The notes below the pieces were generated by a model. It saw only the letters and a program-made list of their open reading frames with translations, ran no database searches and was not told the DNA's origin. Shown one piece after another: positions 1 to 16,809 of a stretch of DNA of 64,000 bases. The translations under genes were made by a program, and so were the position numbers. Numbering within the stretch: the first letter of the stretch is position 1; each line of letters begins with the position of its first letter. Source of the stretch: Lethocerus indicus (Eukaryota > Arthropoda > Insecta > Hemiptera > Belostomatidae). The stretch covers positions 3,908,925 through 3,972,924 of the forward strand of contig JACDQD010000003.1 in the NCBI GenBank assembly GCA_019843655.1, read 5' to 3'.

Positions 1-210
1 GTTCCTAAGGAAATGGAATAACATTTTTATAACAATAATAATTTTTATAATAGGACATTTTTAATAATATAAAATAAATTGTTTTAATTAATTAGTTAAG
101 ATGTTTGTTTCTTAGGATGGTATTGAACATTATTATGAAGAGAAAGTTACTCTATTTATTTTTAAATTTAATATTAAAGTACATTATTTTTAAAAAAAAA
201 TGTTTATTAC

Positions 211-4381
<4,171 letters not shown>

Positions 4382-4437
4382 TATATTATTGTGTGTAGGC
4401 GTCTCTACGTGGGACTAGTCGGCAAAACGGCAGAGTG

Positions 4438-4458
4438 TCGCAGATATATAAACTCCAA
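4438..4458 (-). promoter_or_regulatory. Possible TATA element for HPPD
   Basis: Read on the minus strand this stretch contains TTTATATATC, about 60-75 bases upstream of the inferred HPPD start codon at 4379-4381. The position suits a TATA box with a short 5'UTR. No initiator was verified, and AT-rich DNA makes chance matches likely. Confidence 0.25.
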
Positions 4459-6325
4459 GGGGAGGAGTGGCACAGAAGGCAGATTCTCATTGGTCCAGCC
4501 ACAAGGAGGTGTGTATTTACTCAAGTCTCCCTTCTTATATAATGTGAATTTACAATTCTTTTCTCACACATAGTTGTTTATCTCCGCATAGGGAAGTTGG
4601 CGCTGAATTATTTCGTTTAATATCTCTAATTTCGTGGACAAATTTACAAAACCATTAAGGCTTACTACGTGCATTAAGCACGATAGTATGGAATTTATTA
4701 CTTCATATGCAGGGCCGATAATATTTGTAATCCGAAAAAAGTGCAGACATTTTTATCCACGAAAGAATCAAACGCAATATTCAATAAACCCATTCATAAA
4801 TTTCTTCTACCCACAGTCCATCGTCCACTTTAGCTTTAATTTTATTTAAGGATACTTACGGTTGTTTACCTACTGTTTTTTAGTCCTTACTGTTATCTTG
4901 ATAACACTAAAAAGAAAGGAGTTTAGTAACAATAATTATATAATGTATTAATAATAAAAAGAATTATATTAGGGGCTTTGGAGAGGATGGGGGAGGGGTC
5001 CATACAAATGAATTCGATAATGTTTTAATAAATAGCTTTAAAATTTGAGTATTCATAATTATATCGGCGATATTATTATTTGTGATGAGCTAAATTAGTT
5101 CGGTTAACTCCTATAGATTGATGTTCGGAATCATGAAAATCGATAAAGTCAAAATTTCCCGCACGTCCTATGTCTCTAAAGTTTGTATATGTAAATTGTT
5201 TATACGCCATTGACGTACTCCAGTAGAATGTCCACTAGTTAGTGTTAGGAAAGTTCAAGTTTTCCTCGGACTCACACGTTTGCGACTGATAACGTTCGCT
5301 GCATTCTACATTGCCATGACTATCTGAAAACGGTACCTCAGCCGGGTTAGGTTATATCGGTCCGCGAAAATAGCTCGTCACAGGACCTCGCGGACTCGAC
5401 TAGAAAACTGAACGCTTTCATGATTTTTTCTATTTTTTTATTATTCGCTATAATTCACTAAATTCTCCTGGGAGCTAAAAATTTAATGCCGCAATTATCC
5501 TTTCTTATTGAAGCTCGTCAAAATATAATTGACTAGACTTCGTATTTCGTAGCGTTGTGCAACGTTGTGTCCCCGTCTAGTCACTTCCGGCTCTAACCGG
5601 TTTTTCTTTAGGCACAAAAACAACATTGGCCGTTAATTTTCATCACCTTTTTCCTCATCATACCACCAAATCTCTAAACACTACCTCAGAGGAATCTCTT
5701 AACGGATTAGTTTTTTGCTCGGAGCCGCCATTTTTTATCATCATTTTTGGTTTGAATTTGGGTGATATATTTTACTTCCTGCCCGTTCCTGGTTATTCCA
5801 ATATTCTGTCCTTAAGTCATACTTAATTTAGGTTGACCGGTTATAAAACGAACACGATTTGGTGGTCTGAACTTGAAAATTTCTCCGAGTTGGATGAATT
5901 TAAATGATAGCAGTGTCCACGCACCGGTGGGGTGATAGGATAACTTGTGCAAGTTGTTTTTGGCACGGAAACTAGTCCCAGCAGCCTTGGACAGGACTCG
6001 CTCGCCTGATCCAACTCATTTGCATTCGTCGGCGGAGTCAAATTTAAAATATTAATTTAAACGTCACCTCTCATGAGATTTCTCCGACGTGGTCGTCACG
6101 GGGTGTTTTTTGATCCGGGGGAGATCCCGAAAGCGTACTGGTGTATGGGCATAGTCGCATTAAATATTGAACATTCACACAAATTACGAATACTTTATTT
6201 TAATTTGATTACACGAAGAATATCGTAGACAATATTGAAATGCTTAATACAGGTATACAGGCCGTATATACGGCCAAATATTCATACACACGAATATTTG
6301 GACTAAAATATACTTGAGCCAAGGT

Positions 6326-6392
6326 TCCTGGTGGGAATAACCTCGGTTAACAGTGGTGATCCCTTTGTAGGGTTTTTGTCCTTCCACCTAGA
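6326..6392. repeat. Diverged copy of the AACCTCGGTTGGCAGG repeat
   Basis: Contains GGGAATAACCTCGGTTAACA followed by a GGTTTTTGTCC-like segment. It resembles better-preserved copies at 8947-9020, 22247-22602 and 26815-26960. Matching was done by eye. Confidence 0.45.
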
Positions 6393-6455
6393 GGAATAGA
6401 ACGAATACAAATATTCTATGTATAACTCTAAACACAGTGTGTATTACAATTTTCT

Positions 6456-9400
6456 CTAATCCAGTGGGGGGCAAGTAATATTTTTCGGAGGACTGTTAAA
6501 TTCTGGATTGTTGCCATTTAACTGCAGTAAAACTATTTCGTACGTCACTATCGTTCCGGCCACCTGATAAAAAAAAAACAGTAAAAATTATTTTTGAGTT
6601 TTGGGCGAATATTTGTACCTCTCGTGACGACAATGTACCTAACTGTTAAGATAAATGTCCTCGTCACTGTAAAGAATTTGCATCCGGTCAAAGCGAGTTC
6701 ATCGCTTATCATCTGAGTTATTAACCTTTCCACCTGCAAAAACAAAATTCACTGATAATTTATTCGTGTGAAATTACCTGACTTAAGGCTACAGTGGCGT
6801 TTTTTGACGGTTCCCTTTTCCAAACAATTTGAAAATGATTTAATCGAGTTGAATATTTGAATTGAAGTTTTAAAGTTTCAAATTTTCAACATTTTACTGG
6901 ATACCAATAAGAATATTCTTTCACGCATATTGTGTAGAAAAGAGCTTTTTGTATCGATTATTATAATATATTTTGTTCAGTTCGTTCCGAAGAAAAATAG
7001 ATACTACTGAATACAAGAAAAGTATATTTCTCCAGGAACAAGCGGATGAACCTAGGAAGTGTTTTAAAAGTACATTTTCATTATTTGCAGCCTTTATCAC
7101 AGAGGGCCCCGAGTTGAACCGACTTTCAGTCGGAGCCTGGTGATGGTGGAAGGAAGAGTTCCGAAAGGTCGGAAGCAGGGCACACCCGAGGCAGTATCCA
7201 GTCGGGGAGGGAAAGGAGCGTTCTACCGGAAAAACCTGGAGTGTTCTGCGAAACCAGGAAGAATCTCGGGCGTAACACCCACAGTATTACGCCGTATTGC
7301 CGCTTCGTATCGCTTAACAAATAGGTATTTTTGCGTACCTCGGTGTTGTAACATTCGGTAGTGACCGAAAAGAGGACTGAGAGCGAGTTCCTGCTGTTGC
7401 CGTGGATGGTGGCCGCTGACATTGAGACGGCGCAGGTACGCAGCAGCAAGTACCCGAAGGACAGGACGAAGTAGGCGCCCTGAATTGTCGAGTTTGGAGG
7501 CCTGCGACACAGACAGTACGCCCAGTTCGTAACAAATATGTTATTACTATTTCCTCCTATTCGAGACCGGTTTCGAACTTAATTTAGATATAAATCTCTT
7601 CTATATATACGAATGTCCAGTAATTTCAATAGATATCTTTCTTGGGTCTAACAATTTGGTTTAACAATATTATCTTTATTTTATTTTAACTTTTACTTTT
7701 CATTTATTTGACAATCAACCTTTATCGTTATCAGTACAATTGTGGAATGATTGGCATTTTTTACGGTTATAGGGGAGTAGAGGAAATCACAACACCCGCG
7801 ATATAATTTTAGTACTCTAACAGAATTTTGTGTTAATATTTTTATAATCCTTCGATGACTTTTCGAAAGGCTTTCAAATCGACCGATTGGCGGCCCATAA
7901 TTCTGACACATTGATTATATATATATATATATATATATATAATTTGACAAGAGCTTACTTGAGATTGTGCAGTAATTGGAAACAAATGAAATATAAATTG
8001 CTGGCAAATGAGAGAAGCACAATTGGCGAGAGGTGGCGATCCAACGTTTTCGTCAACAGAGACAACCGATTGAACATTTCCCGACTTTTCTTCCAGAAAT
8101 AATAGTAGGAATCCTGAAAATAAAATAATTTATCAGTGAAATAAATTTGATAAAAGCAATTTTCTATTGCTTACCAGTTATCGTCATTTTTATGGTAACA
8201 GTAAAGCTTGGTATTTGGGTGTAAAATTGAAATATTTAGTTTAGAATACCTATTTTGTGGTATGCGAGGGCTTGGAATACCGTAGATTTCGTGTAGTGCG
8301 TAAATGTACTTACTAAAGTTTGTTGGGTGCACTTGCACCGATAAACTAGCGCCCCCTCTGAGTGTGGTGCGGAAATGTACTTAACTAAAGTTCGTTGGGT
8401 GCACTTGCACCGATAAACTAGCGCCCCCTCTGAGTGTGGTGCGGAAATGTACTTAACTAAAGTTCGTTGGGTGCACTTGCACCGATAAACTAGCGCCCCC
8501 TCTGAGTGTGGTGCGGAAATGTACTTAACTAAAGTTCTTTGGGTCCACTTGTACCGATAAACTAGTTCCCCCTGAGGGTGGTGCGGTAATGTACTTAACT
8601 AAAGTTCGTTGAGTGCACTTGCACCGATAAACCAGCGCCCCCTCTGAGTGTGGTGCGGAAATGTACTTAACTAAAGTTCGTTGGGTGCACTTGCACCGAT
8701 AAACTAGCGCCCCCTCTGAGTGTGGTGCGGAAATGTACTTAACTAAAGTTCGTTGGGTGCACTTGCACCGATAAACTAGCGCCCCCTCTGAGTGTGGTGC
8801 GGAAATGTACTTAATTAAAGTTCGTTGGGTCCACTTGTACCGATAAACTAGTTCCCCCTGAGGGTGGTGCGGAAATGTACTTAACTAAAGTTCTACGGTA
8901 TTACAATTTTTACATAAATCATAAACATAAAAATTTCGCGTTATACTGTGGGAAGAACCTGAGTTAACAGGGTCGACCCTCTGTTCCGGGATTTTTCCTG
9001 AGTGAGCTGAACTGGTTTTTATCTCTTTCTTCCGGTGCCCTCTCGGTGTTGCCAATTTCAACGTTTCGGAAGCCTTACTGGTTTCTTTCGTCAGGGTCCC
9101 ACCGAAGGGTGGATCGTACGGAAACCACCCTCTACTGTCGTTTTACCCTATATATTCCTATTAAAGTTGGACGCGATCCTGCCGGAAGTTAGTTGGTGAT
9201 AATTCAAGATGGCGATTATTCGAATTCCAACATTTGATATTTAGCGTGTTGGCAGCCAAGAAGCGGGTATGTGACACAGAACTAGGCCGGATGAGGGTGG
9301 TTACCTCCCCTTTGACATTCGTCATCATCGAATTGAAATGCTGAACGGCGTCGTTCAGAGCCAACGAGAGGACTATGATGATGAGATCCATGAAGTTCCA

Positions 9401-9902
9401 GGCGAGTGTCGATACCAGGACCGTGTAGGAACAGAGGACACCAACGAAAGGACTGTACTCGATGACTGTGAACACTTGTCTGAACGCGTTCGTATAATAG
9501 TACTTGAGCACACCCCAAAAGCTCTTGTAACAGTGGGCACCGTTCAGGACGGTCCCCAAGTTGGCCAAACAATGTTCGACTGGAAACAAAAACCAAAGTT
9601 ATATTGGAACAAATTGTAATGTACCGGACAAAGCGGTGAAAATTGAATTTGAATATTTGATTGACCGATTCTTAGATCCAGTTCAATGGCACTAAACTGG
9701 AAATGTATTTATTTTGTACATGCGGAGTCTCTTTTGTAATTATAATATCTGATGAAGATATTATAAAGATAAAGATAAAGATAAAATCGAGACGAAACCC
9801 TAGGAAATTTGTCCACTGGACCATCAATTAGGTTAGGATAGGTGACAATTTAATTCCTGAAATAGTGTTAAAAATCAAATTGAAATTCGTGGCAAATATT
9901 TT

Positions 9903-9956
<54 letters not shown>

Positions 9957-11309
9957 ACACTAAGTATCTGAAATTCAATTTCTGCACTAGGATATACCTT
10001 GATTCTCTGGATAAAGAAGCCACCCAGTGACATTTGACGTGTATCTGGGCTACAGAAAATTTCTAGGCCGGTGGCGTTTAAGCCGGGGTGGGAGCGGGGG
10101 TGGAACAGGACATAATGTTTGGGTAACAGAGGAGGGGCATTGAACTAGTGAATTGGGACGAGGAGTGACACTTTAGGAACCGGGATTTTATTTGTTCGTC
10201 AACTGGGGTATGTTGTGGTTGTGGTGAACGATGCACCGTTTGAAACATAACTGGGAAAATTAAGGATGTTTGCGTTATCAAATCGCACTGGTACTAGATA
10301 GATATAATTATAAGAAATTGTAGCCTTGACTTAAAATTTTAAAAAAATTACCCAGCGATAGTGTTAAAATGATGGTTAAAATCGAGTGAATGTTACAAGA
10401 TATGTTTGATTTGTAGGGTACGCCCGCCAAGACTTCTTCGGCGTAGCGCCACTGGGACATCAGTTGTGGCCACTTGGTGGCCAAAACTAGGAAAAAAGCG
10501 ATGACCATTGTCGAGCAGGAGTAGAATATAACGTCACCTGTACCAGAAAAAGAAACCAAATTAGTGGGGTTCTCCTCCACTATGCTTTATTTGTTACTAG
10601 TGCTACTGTTTAAAAACAAAATAAATAGTAAGTCCCAACGCCTAAAATCTCACCCGTTGTGTTGAACGAGATTCCCTTCCTGAGCATCCTGACCGCCGAC
10701 AAAGTAGACATGAGAGAGGCCAATGTGAGAATTAAAATTGTATAAACCACTTTCGCGCTTTTCCATCTGAACCTGTGAGGTAAGAAGAAAAAGTAAAATC
10801 GGCTTCATATTATGATATGAGCGATATTTTAGGGGGTATGTTCTTTTGAAATGTGTAAAGAAACAAACTAAATATTTAAATAAATTTGAAAGCGCGTTTG
10901 TATTACCTACTTATTTATTGTAAAAAATAGAGTTTATTTTAAATCTGCGAACTTATAGCCCACCAAAATAGATATCCTCGAAGACACAGTACGGAGCCCT
11001 GTTCACGGTGAAATTATATGTAATTTCAAAATTAAGTAAATTACAATTGCGGATACAACTAAGCTGTAAGTTAATTTCAATTTAAATTATGAATTTAAAT
11101 GAACGACCGGTTGAAAATTTCCGAACTGAATAAAATAAAATAAAAGTTTATTGGAATCAAAGTTACAACCTGACCCCAGTCGACTCTCCAGTGAGGATAC
11201 CGTCCACAGGCAAAATGCCCAAGCACTGAGCTATCAGAAGTACAGGCTTTAGAATCGCGTGAAGGCTTTTCCTCGGACTGGTCGCTAGGACATTTTTTAA
11301 AAACTCCAT
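6456..11309 (-). CDS. Gustatory receptor, sugar (Gr5a/Gr64) subfamily
   Basis: A ligand-gated cation channel subunit of taste neurons in the insect sweet receptor clade. Eight exons, minus strand: 11170-11309, 10654-10772, 10352-10537, 9305-9579, 7959-8113, 7339-7501, 6644-6733, 6456-6563. Every junction is GT-AG with matching phase, giving 411 residues, the usual size. Diagnostic segments are LIAQCLGILPVDG near residue 27, RFRWKSAKVVY at the exon 1/2 join, LLSFASNLYFICFQLL in exon 5, and the C-terminal ALTGCKFFTVTRTFILTVAG leading to TYEIVLLQ (about 383-390), which is the insect chemoreceptor TY...Q signature. Several long hydrophobic segments fit seven membrane helices. The start MEFLKNVLATSPRKSL follows an in-frame TGA; an earlier exon is possible. 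Orthology to one Gr64 paralogue cannot be fixed here. Confidence 0.93.
7914..7941. repeat. (TA)n microsatellite
   Basis: A short TA run in the receptor intron, about 17 bases beyond the exon 5 donor. Confidence 0.9.
8276..8902. mobile_element. Possible small element carrying the minisatellite
   Basis: AATACCGTAGA at about 8276-8286 and TCTACGGTATT at about 8892-8902 form 11-bp inverted repeats directly flanking the 72-bp array. This suggests that the array is the core of a short non-autonomous transposon. No target-site duplication was identified, so the assignment is tentative. Confidence 0.4.
8297..8893. repeat. 72-bp minisatellite in receptor intron 4
   Basis: Eight near-identical tandem units of about 72 bp (periods near 8318, 8391, 8463, 8535, 8605, 8677, 8749, 8820). 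Each has GCACTTGCACCGATAAACTA, then AGCGCCCCCTCTGAGTGTGG, then GAAATGTACTTAACTAAAG. Units 4 and 8 share a variant (GGTCCACTTGTACC, TAGTTCCCCCTGAGGG), so the order is AAAB AAAB, a higher-order period near 286 bp. GGTGCACTTGCACC within unit A is a short palindrome. The array lies between inverted AATACCGTAGA and TCTACGGTATT. Confidence 0.95.
8947..9020. repeat. Copy of the AACCTCGGTTGGCAGG repeat
   Basis: Begins TGTGGGAAGAACCTGAGTTA and runs on to GGGATTTTTCCTGAGTGAG, matching one arm of the foldback element at 22247-22602 with scattered mismatches. It lies in the receptor intron. Confidence 0.55.
9752..9786. repeat. (GATAAA)n short tandem repeat
   Basis: Several AAAGAT/GATAAA hexamers in succession in the receptor intron. 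They give a cluster of GATA-type motifs; function is not shown. Confidence 0.6.
9904..9954. repeat. (TA)n microsatellite
   Basis: About 50 bp of uninterrupted TA in the intron between receptor exons 3 and 4. Confidence 0.95.
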
Positions 11310-14300
11310 GTTCGGCCGACGCGAAACGGTGACCGAGTATGTTCAATACTAGGCACCCCCGAATAGATAATGCGCATAAATCATCTGGAGTAATTTTGTC
11401 TTCAGGTGTCAAGTTAAATATGTATCGTGCAAATAAGAAATGGCGGTCTACTTAGAACTGTGCCCCAAGCTGCGTCACTATTTCCGACGAGGGTATTAAC
11501 TTAAATGAAATTTCATTATTTAGGTAAGTATATAAAGTTTACATCCAATATTATATGATCTGTTGTCACCATTAATGACCGTACATACAAATTATGGCAA
11601 CAGATGGGTACAAAAAGTTATTTTTTCCTAATTAATTTTTAGTGAAAAAATGTTCTATATCCAGGAATTAATTGATTTCCTTAATTTTTGAGAACCAATG
11701 ATTACGTAGAACAGTCCGCAATATATTTCTCAAGGGCTTTTTCGAATGAGCCGTAAGAATAGAAAATACCGACAACGGTTAAACTTATTTTCATATCAGG
11801 AGAACAAGGCATCACAGGAGGTAGACGACTAGGGTCCGTTAAAAAATCGGTTTATGGTGCAGCCGTCAATTCTAATTCTGAATATAGAATAATTTATCAG
11901 TGAAATTAATTGGGGAAAAATAACTTTCTATTATTATGTATATATTTCTGGTATTATGTGTATATATGTATTTATTTATTTATCTTTATGGCTGACTATA
12001 CAGTTCCAAGTTACCTTAAAATAATTTGCAGAACATTTTATGGAATTATTTGCCACCATAAAAAAAGCCAATATTTCTATGATGTGCATTATAAATAAAT
12101 GTCTCCAATCAGGAATGTGGATTGATAAAGGTTGGTTACAAAATTTTCCATTATGTTTGATTTAGTATGTAATTACATATATACTTTTTACAGTTTTATT
12201 TGCCAACATTTACATTTCAACAATATTGTACATTGTATGTGGAATAGCTTATTCATCTAAAATCTTTTGATTGATGACAAAAACTCAAAATTCAATAATT
12301 GAAATCAAATTCCAATTGTCCAACTACTTTTACTTTTTTTCATTTTGATATGTATTTTCAGACTATTTATTATATATTTTAAGTAGCTATCGGGACATGC
12401 CCTTTACAATTGGAGAATGGTTACAGAGATCTTTATACATATCTATACCAATACACATATCCTGATGCAGATATAAATGGCTATGTAAAAAAAATATAAT
12501 ATACCACAAGGTACTTTGTCATTAGCTTAAAGCAACAAAAACAAAATGAACGTGGACTTGAGTTTGTTTTGGTAGATTGGTTAGTGAACCAGGACATCTC
12601 TGGTGCCTCCATGCCTAGAGCAAACAATAATTATTTTGAGGGCACAAAACTCTTGCGGAGGATTCTGTTCAAGAAACACTCAATAATGACACAACAGAAT
12701 GAAAAGCTGTTGATGCCAATGCTATGAAAAGGTCAGCCAGAGCTTAATTCAATTTTCTAGTGTTAGAAGATTTCAATTGGACAAAGGTTAAGAAAGAAGA
12801 ACTATTCTTGTCTTAAGGCCAAGATGTCCAGAAAAATTAAAAGAATGAAAGGAAGTATAAACGTTCCAATTTTCAGTTGTCAATGAACAAGAAGATAGGA
12901 CAGGAAATAACAAAATTACAAAAAGAACAAACTGTTACAGTTTCCTGTGTAACCTAAAATATCATGCCTGTCTTCAAGTTTTAGCCTTATCTTTGTGGAA
13001 GACGTTGACCCAATGTGAAATACTTATCGTATTTGCTTTTCAATATAAGCCACATTTATTGGGAAATATAATTGAATTGTATTTTATTAGTGAGTTATTT
13101 AAACATATATATTTATAGGGTCCAGATAAATGTAGTATTCCATAAGATCCTGGAGCTATAAGAGAAAAAATATAGATTTCAAAGAGATTGGCTCTAATAC
13201 CACTTAATACAGGCACTTTATGCCATATATATAATAAGAGTGGATTCATTTCTGCCATCTTTTTCAGGAAAGCAGTTCTCCAGAAAGAAGGAATGCACTG
13301 AACTACCAAACTGAAGGCCGTCAGAAGGGGGGGCAGTCAATTAAAAATTATTTTCTTAAAAATTTACATTTTTCTTCAAATTTCTGATTGGTGACAAATA
13401 ATGAGAGAATTGAATGAACCCTTCCTAACCCAGAGTATGAAGAGATTGGCTGACTATGTTGCCAGATAGAAAGACTATTTGCTCTGTGCAAGTTCGGATG
13501 GACATTGTGTATAAAATGAAAACAACTTGGGTTCATTCCCACCACCAGATTATTTTCTCCAATCACAAATTTGAATTACAAAAATGAACACTACTTTCCA
13601 CAAGTTACTGAATCTGGACATGCGATGAAATAATTTATCCACATTAATACCTACTCCTTTTTAACAATACACTCTTTAATTTATCCTTAGAAATGGGTTA
13701 TAATAAGAAAAATAAATAAGTCTATGATTAAATCTATTTCATTCGAATTTCACACAAGCTTTTTTGAATACAAGCTGTTATATATGTTTTTTTCATTTTG
13801 TATTTTTTTAACATGTTAACATACACATAAAAAATTGATATACTCGGAACAATTTTCATTCCGTTTGGATGTATACAATAGGTTTTACTAACATAAGAAT
13901 ATTTATTTTTTATGATACAAGTGTCCTGAAAGACAAACATTAATGGTTTAAAATTGACTGATTTGTTTAACATCTACAATACAAAAATTTATGGTAGAAG
14001 GCCATCATCAATGTGTCATATCCTCCATGACAACGGACAGAGATGTTATACACAATCTCAAATTGTAAAATATCCGCTTATTGAAATAAATTAAAGTATT
14101 TTGAAATATAATTAAACCGAGTTAACATACTTTTACTTAATACAGATGTATTAAAATGCTTATGATTTGTCACCATTGAAATTACAATCATAAAATAAAT
14201 TTTTCATTTTCATTTTTTTGCTTTTTTAATATTCAACATATGATATAATTCTCCATTAACAACAATTTACAGCCAGATTTCATCTAATCCTAATGTAAAT

Positions 14301-16809
14301 GAAACAATCATTACCAGTAAATTCATAAATATAAAAAAATTATGTAGCCACATTTTCTTTTAAAATATCCAACTACAAAACAATTTAATTCAACAAAATA
14401 AAATACAACCAATAATGTCACAAATACAACCAATATAATAGTGCTTGAAAATACTACTGATTTACACTACTGTCACAAAACTTGATAAAAAAAATCAAAT
14501 GACTTAAAAAAGCGATATATAGGAAGGAATGTCTTACTGCCTTATAGATACAATGTTCATTATTCATTTATTATATTGAGTTGTCATAAAGATTATAACA
14601 ATATTTAAATGTAGTACACTTAGGCCTGAAATGTTGGTTCTAACCATGGATCATTAATATTTTTTGTTATAAATAACAGTATAACGTCCACACTATCTAT
14701 CGGAATATCTGTTTTACAGTCGCTGCAGATGTGGCTAATCCACAATAAATTGAATTGCTTTAATATAAGAAATAGTGTATTCATAATTCAAGTTTGCGAA
14801 TATTACAAACCAGATGGCTCAAGCAGCAATCATAGAAAAAATTTAAAACTGATTTATCATGTTTCAGTTTAATTATTTGGTATTTACTAAGTAGAACCTG
14901 ATCTTAGTTTGAAACTTAGTCCATTACTTTTATTTCATTAAATGTATTCGTCATATAAAAACAAATGTAATAAAATGGACAAAAGACAGATTTTTCTATG
15001 TTTTAATTTTATAATTTTTTAAATTGTGAACACGATTACCCATTTCAGTCCCACAGCATCCCAGCAGATAATCAGTGTTCTACTGCATGAATTTTATGTT
15101 TTTAATATGGATATCATTTAGAGATGATAAAAATATGCACACATTAGAGACAAATCGAAGATATTAAAAATAACAAACTGAAAATTGTCAACAACTAACA
15201 TATCTTTTAAACATTGCAACAATCACATTAAAGAATTCTTTAATAACTTCATGCACAATATACATGAACACAAAACATATCTATTAAAAATTTAGGTATA
15301 AGAGAATTTGTGCTAACCACAGTACATAATCCACTGAGATAACACAATAAATTAACATACTCACATCACATTTTAAACAAATATTCAACACCTAATTTGT
15401 CTAAGCGATTTTTCATTTTTTGTCTAAATATACTATTCTAACATTTATTAGAGAAATTTAAATTCAAGAAGGTTGTGTGTGTTACAATGCAATATCACAA
15501 AATTAGACACATCGATGAAATACTTTAGATATTATATCTTTAGTTTTAAAACATTTAGACATTATAACATAATTTAGAAGTTTAAAGAACAAAAAATCTG
15601 CAGGAATGACTGTTTCATTTTCTATATATAATTGTATAATTTGCTGGATAGTGGAATCAATCTAACAAGGAAAACTGAGATTCACGGGTATAATAAATTA
15701 AGAAAATAAATTATTTTTTTTTAAGGGAAATCAATAAATACTAGGTTAAATTAAAAAAAAAGAAAGCCTCACGTTTGAAACTCTAGAATAATAAAGCAAT
15801 GACTGTGTAACATAAAGCGAGGATATTTCATTACCCAATAAAGCAAGGAACATCTACAACCGATTTGGAAAAAACTAATTTTCAAATATATATAGTAAAT
15901 TAAGCGTGACTAGTTACAGATGTTTAAACCTCTCTGTAAACTTTGGAAGCTTACAAATGCAATTTATCAAGTGTATTCTCAACATTAAAAAATTTTAGCT
16001 ACCTAACGTACAAAAATACTCTCAGTAAGATAACTATTCATAGTATCTTTATTTTTTGCAAAAATTGTGTGAATAAATATCAAATTAGTAATGGGTGTGA
16101 TAAGAATCAAAAACTATATGTTATATGGGATTATCTAAATGTTTAGTGGAGTTTTATTTTTTATACTAATTAGCAATTTATTTTAATTAGCAACTGTCAT
16201 TATTTAAACAAAAAAATCACAAATTTTGAAAAAATTTTACTTTTACACACATCTCAAATTGTACAAAATGTATTATCGTAAAAAGTATTGTGGAATCTAG
16301 TATCTTCCCTATTTTGTATGGTACAAGTAAATTATTGTATAAAGATACAAACTAGACATTTCTTTTGCTTCCTAGTTTACAGACAACCTTATAATACTTT
16401 CACAATGGTTAGTTAAAAATTAAAACAAATAATAAAAATGTTACCACAATCAATATTTAAAATATTTTTAAAACTGGTGTGCATTGCAGTTATACCGCAT
16501 AAAAAAAAACAAAATTGTAAAACCTTCACAAATGAAACCCCGAAATACTGATCTAAAAAACTTATTAACTAATAATCTTTGACAGCAGCAGAATAAGTTT
16601 AAATGAATAATACAATTGTCAAAAAGAAAACAGAACCCAGGCAATATCAAAGAATTAAATAATAAAAAGGAACAAAATAAGATTCATTATGTTTATCATA
16701 TATAATACTTAAATATACCCATAACAGATTTTCAGAATGGCAAAATGCAGTTAATCGTACCAAGGAATGAGATTCTGTGCCTGGCAGTCATTTTAAAACC
16801 AATATTCAT
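11310..16809. other. Long AT-rich spacer and PKI 3'UTR region
   Basis: No confident exon was found. The left part is upstream of the gustatory receptor. Much of 13,000-16,809 may be the PKI 3'UTR, since PKI messages are often long, but no particular poly(A) site can be chosen among many AATAAA complements. A short open stretch at about 12,529-12,727 (plus) is discussed under findings. Confidence 0.4.

Larger units (their letters stand above)
4382..6455. other. Spacer between HPPD promoter and gustatory receptor 3' end
   Basis: No coding exon was recognised on either strand. It holds the presumed HPPD promoter at its left end and the receptor 3'UTR at its right end. A minus-strand AATAAA (complement at 6194-6199) lies about 260 bases past the receptor stop and could serve as its poly(A) signal. 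A diverged copy of a dispersed repeat lies at about 6326-6392. Confidence 0.5.

Noticed and set aside
7126..7535. Overlapping long open frames on both strands
   Set aside because: Shadows of receptor exon 6 (7339-7501); only the frame with FVLSFGYLLLRTCAVSM fits the family and the splice phases.
8297..8893. CRISPR array
   Set aside because: Units are contiguous with no unique spacers, and the context is a eukaryotic intron; this is a minisatellite.
9161..9619. Open frames in other phases, and continuation past 9305
   Set aside because: The true exon is 9305-9579; the frame runs on into the intron by chance past the GTAACC donor.
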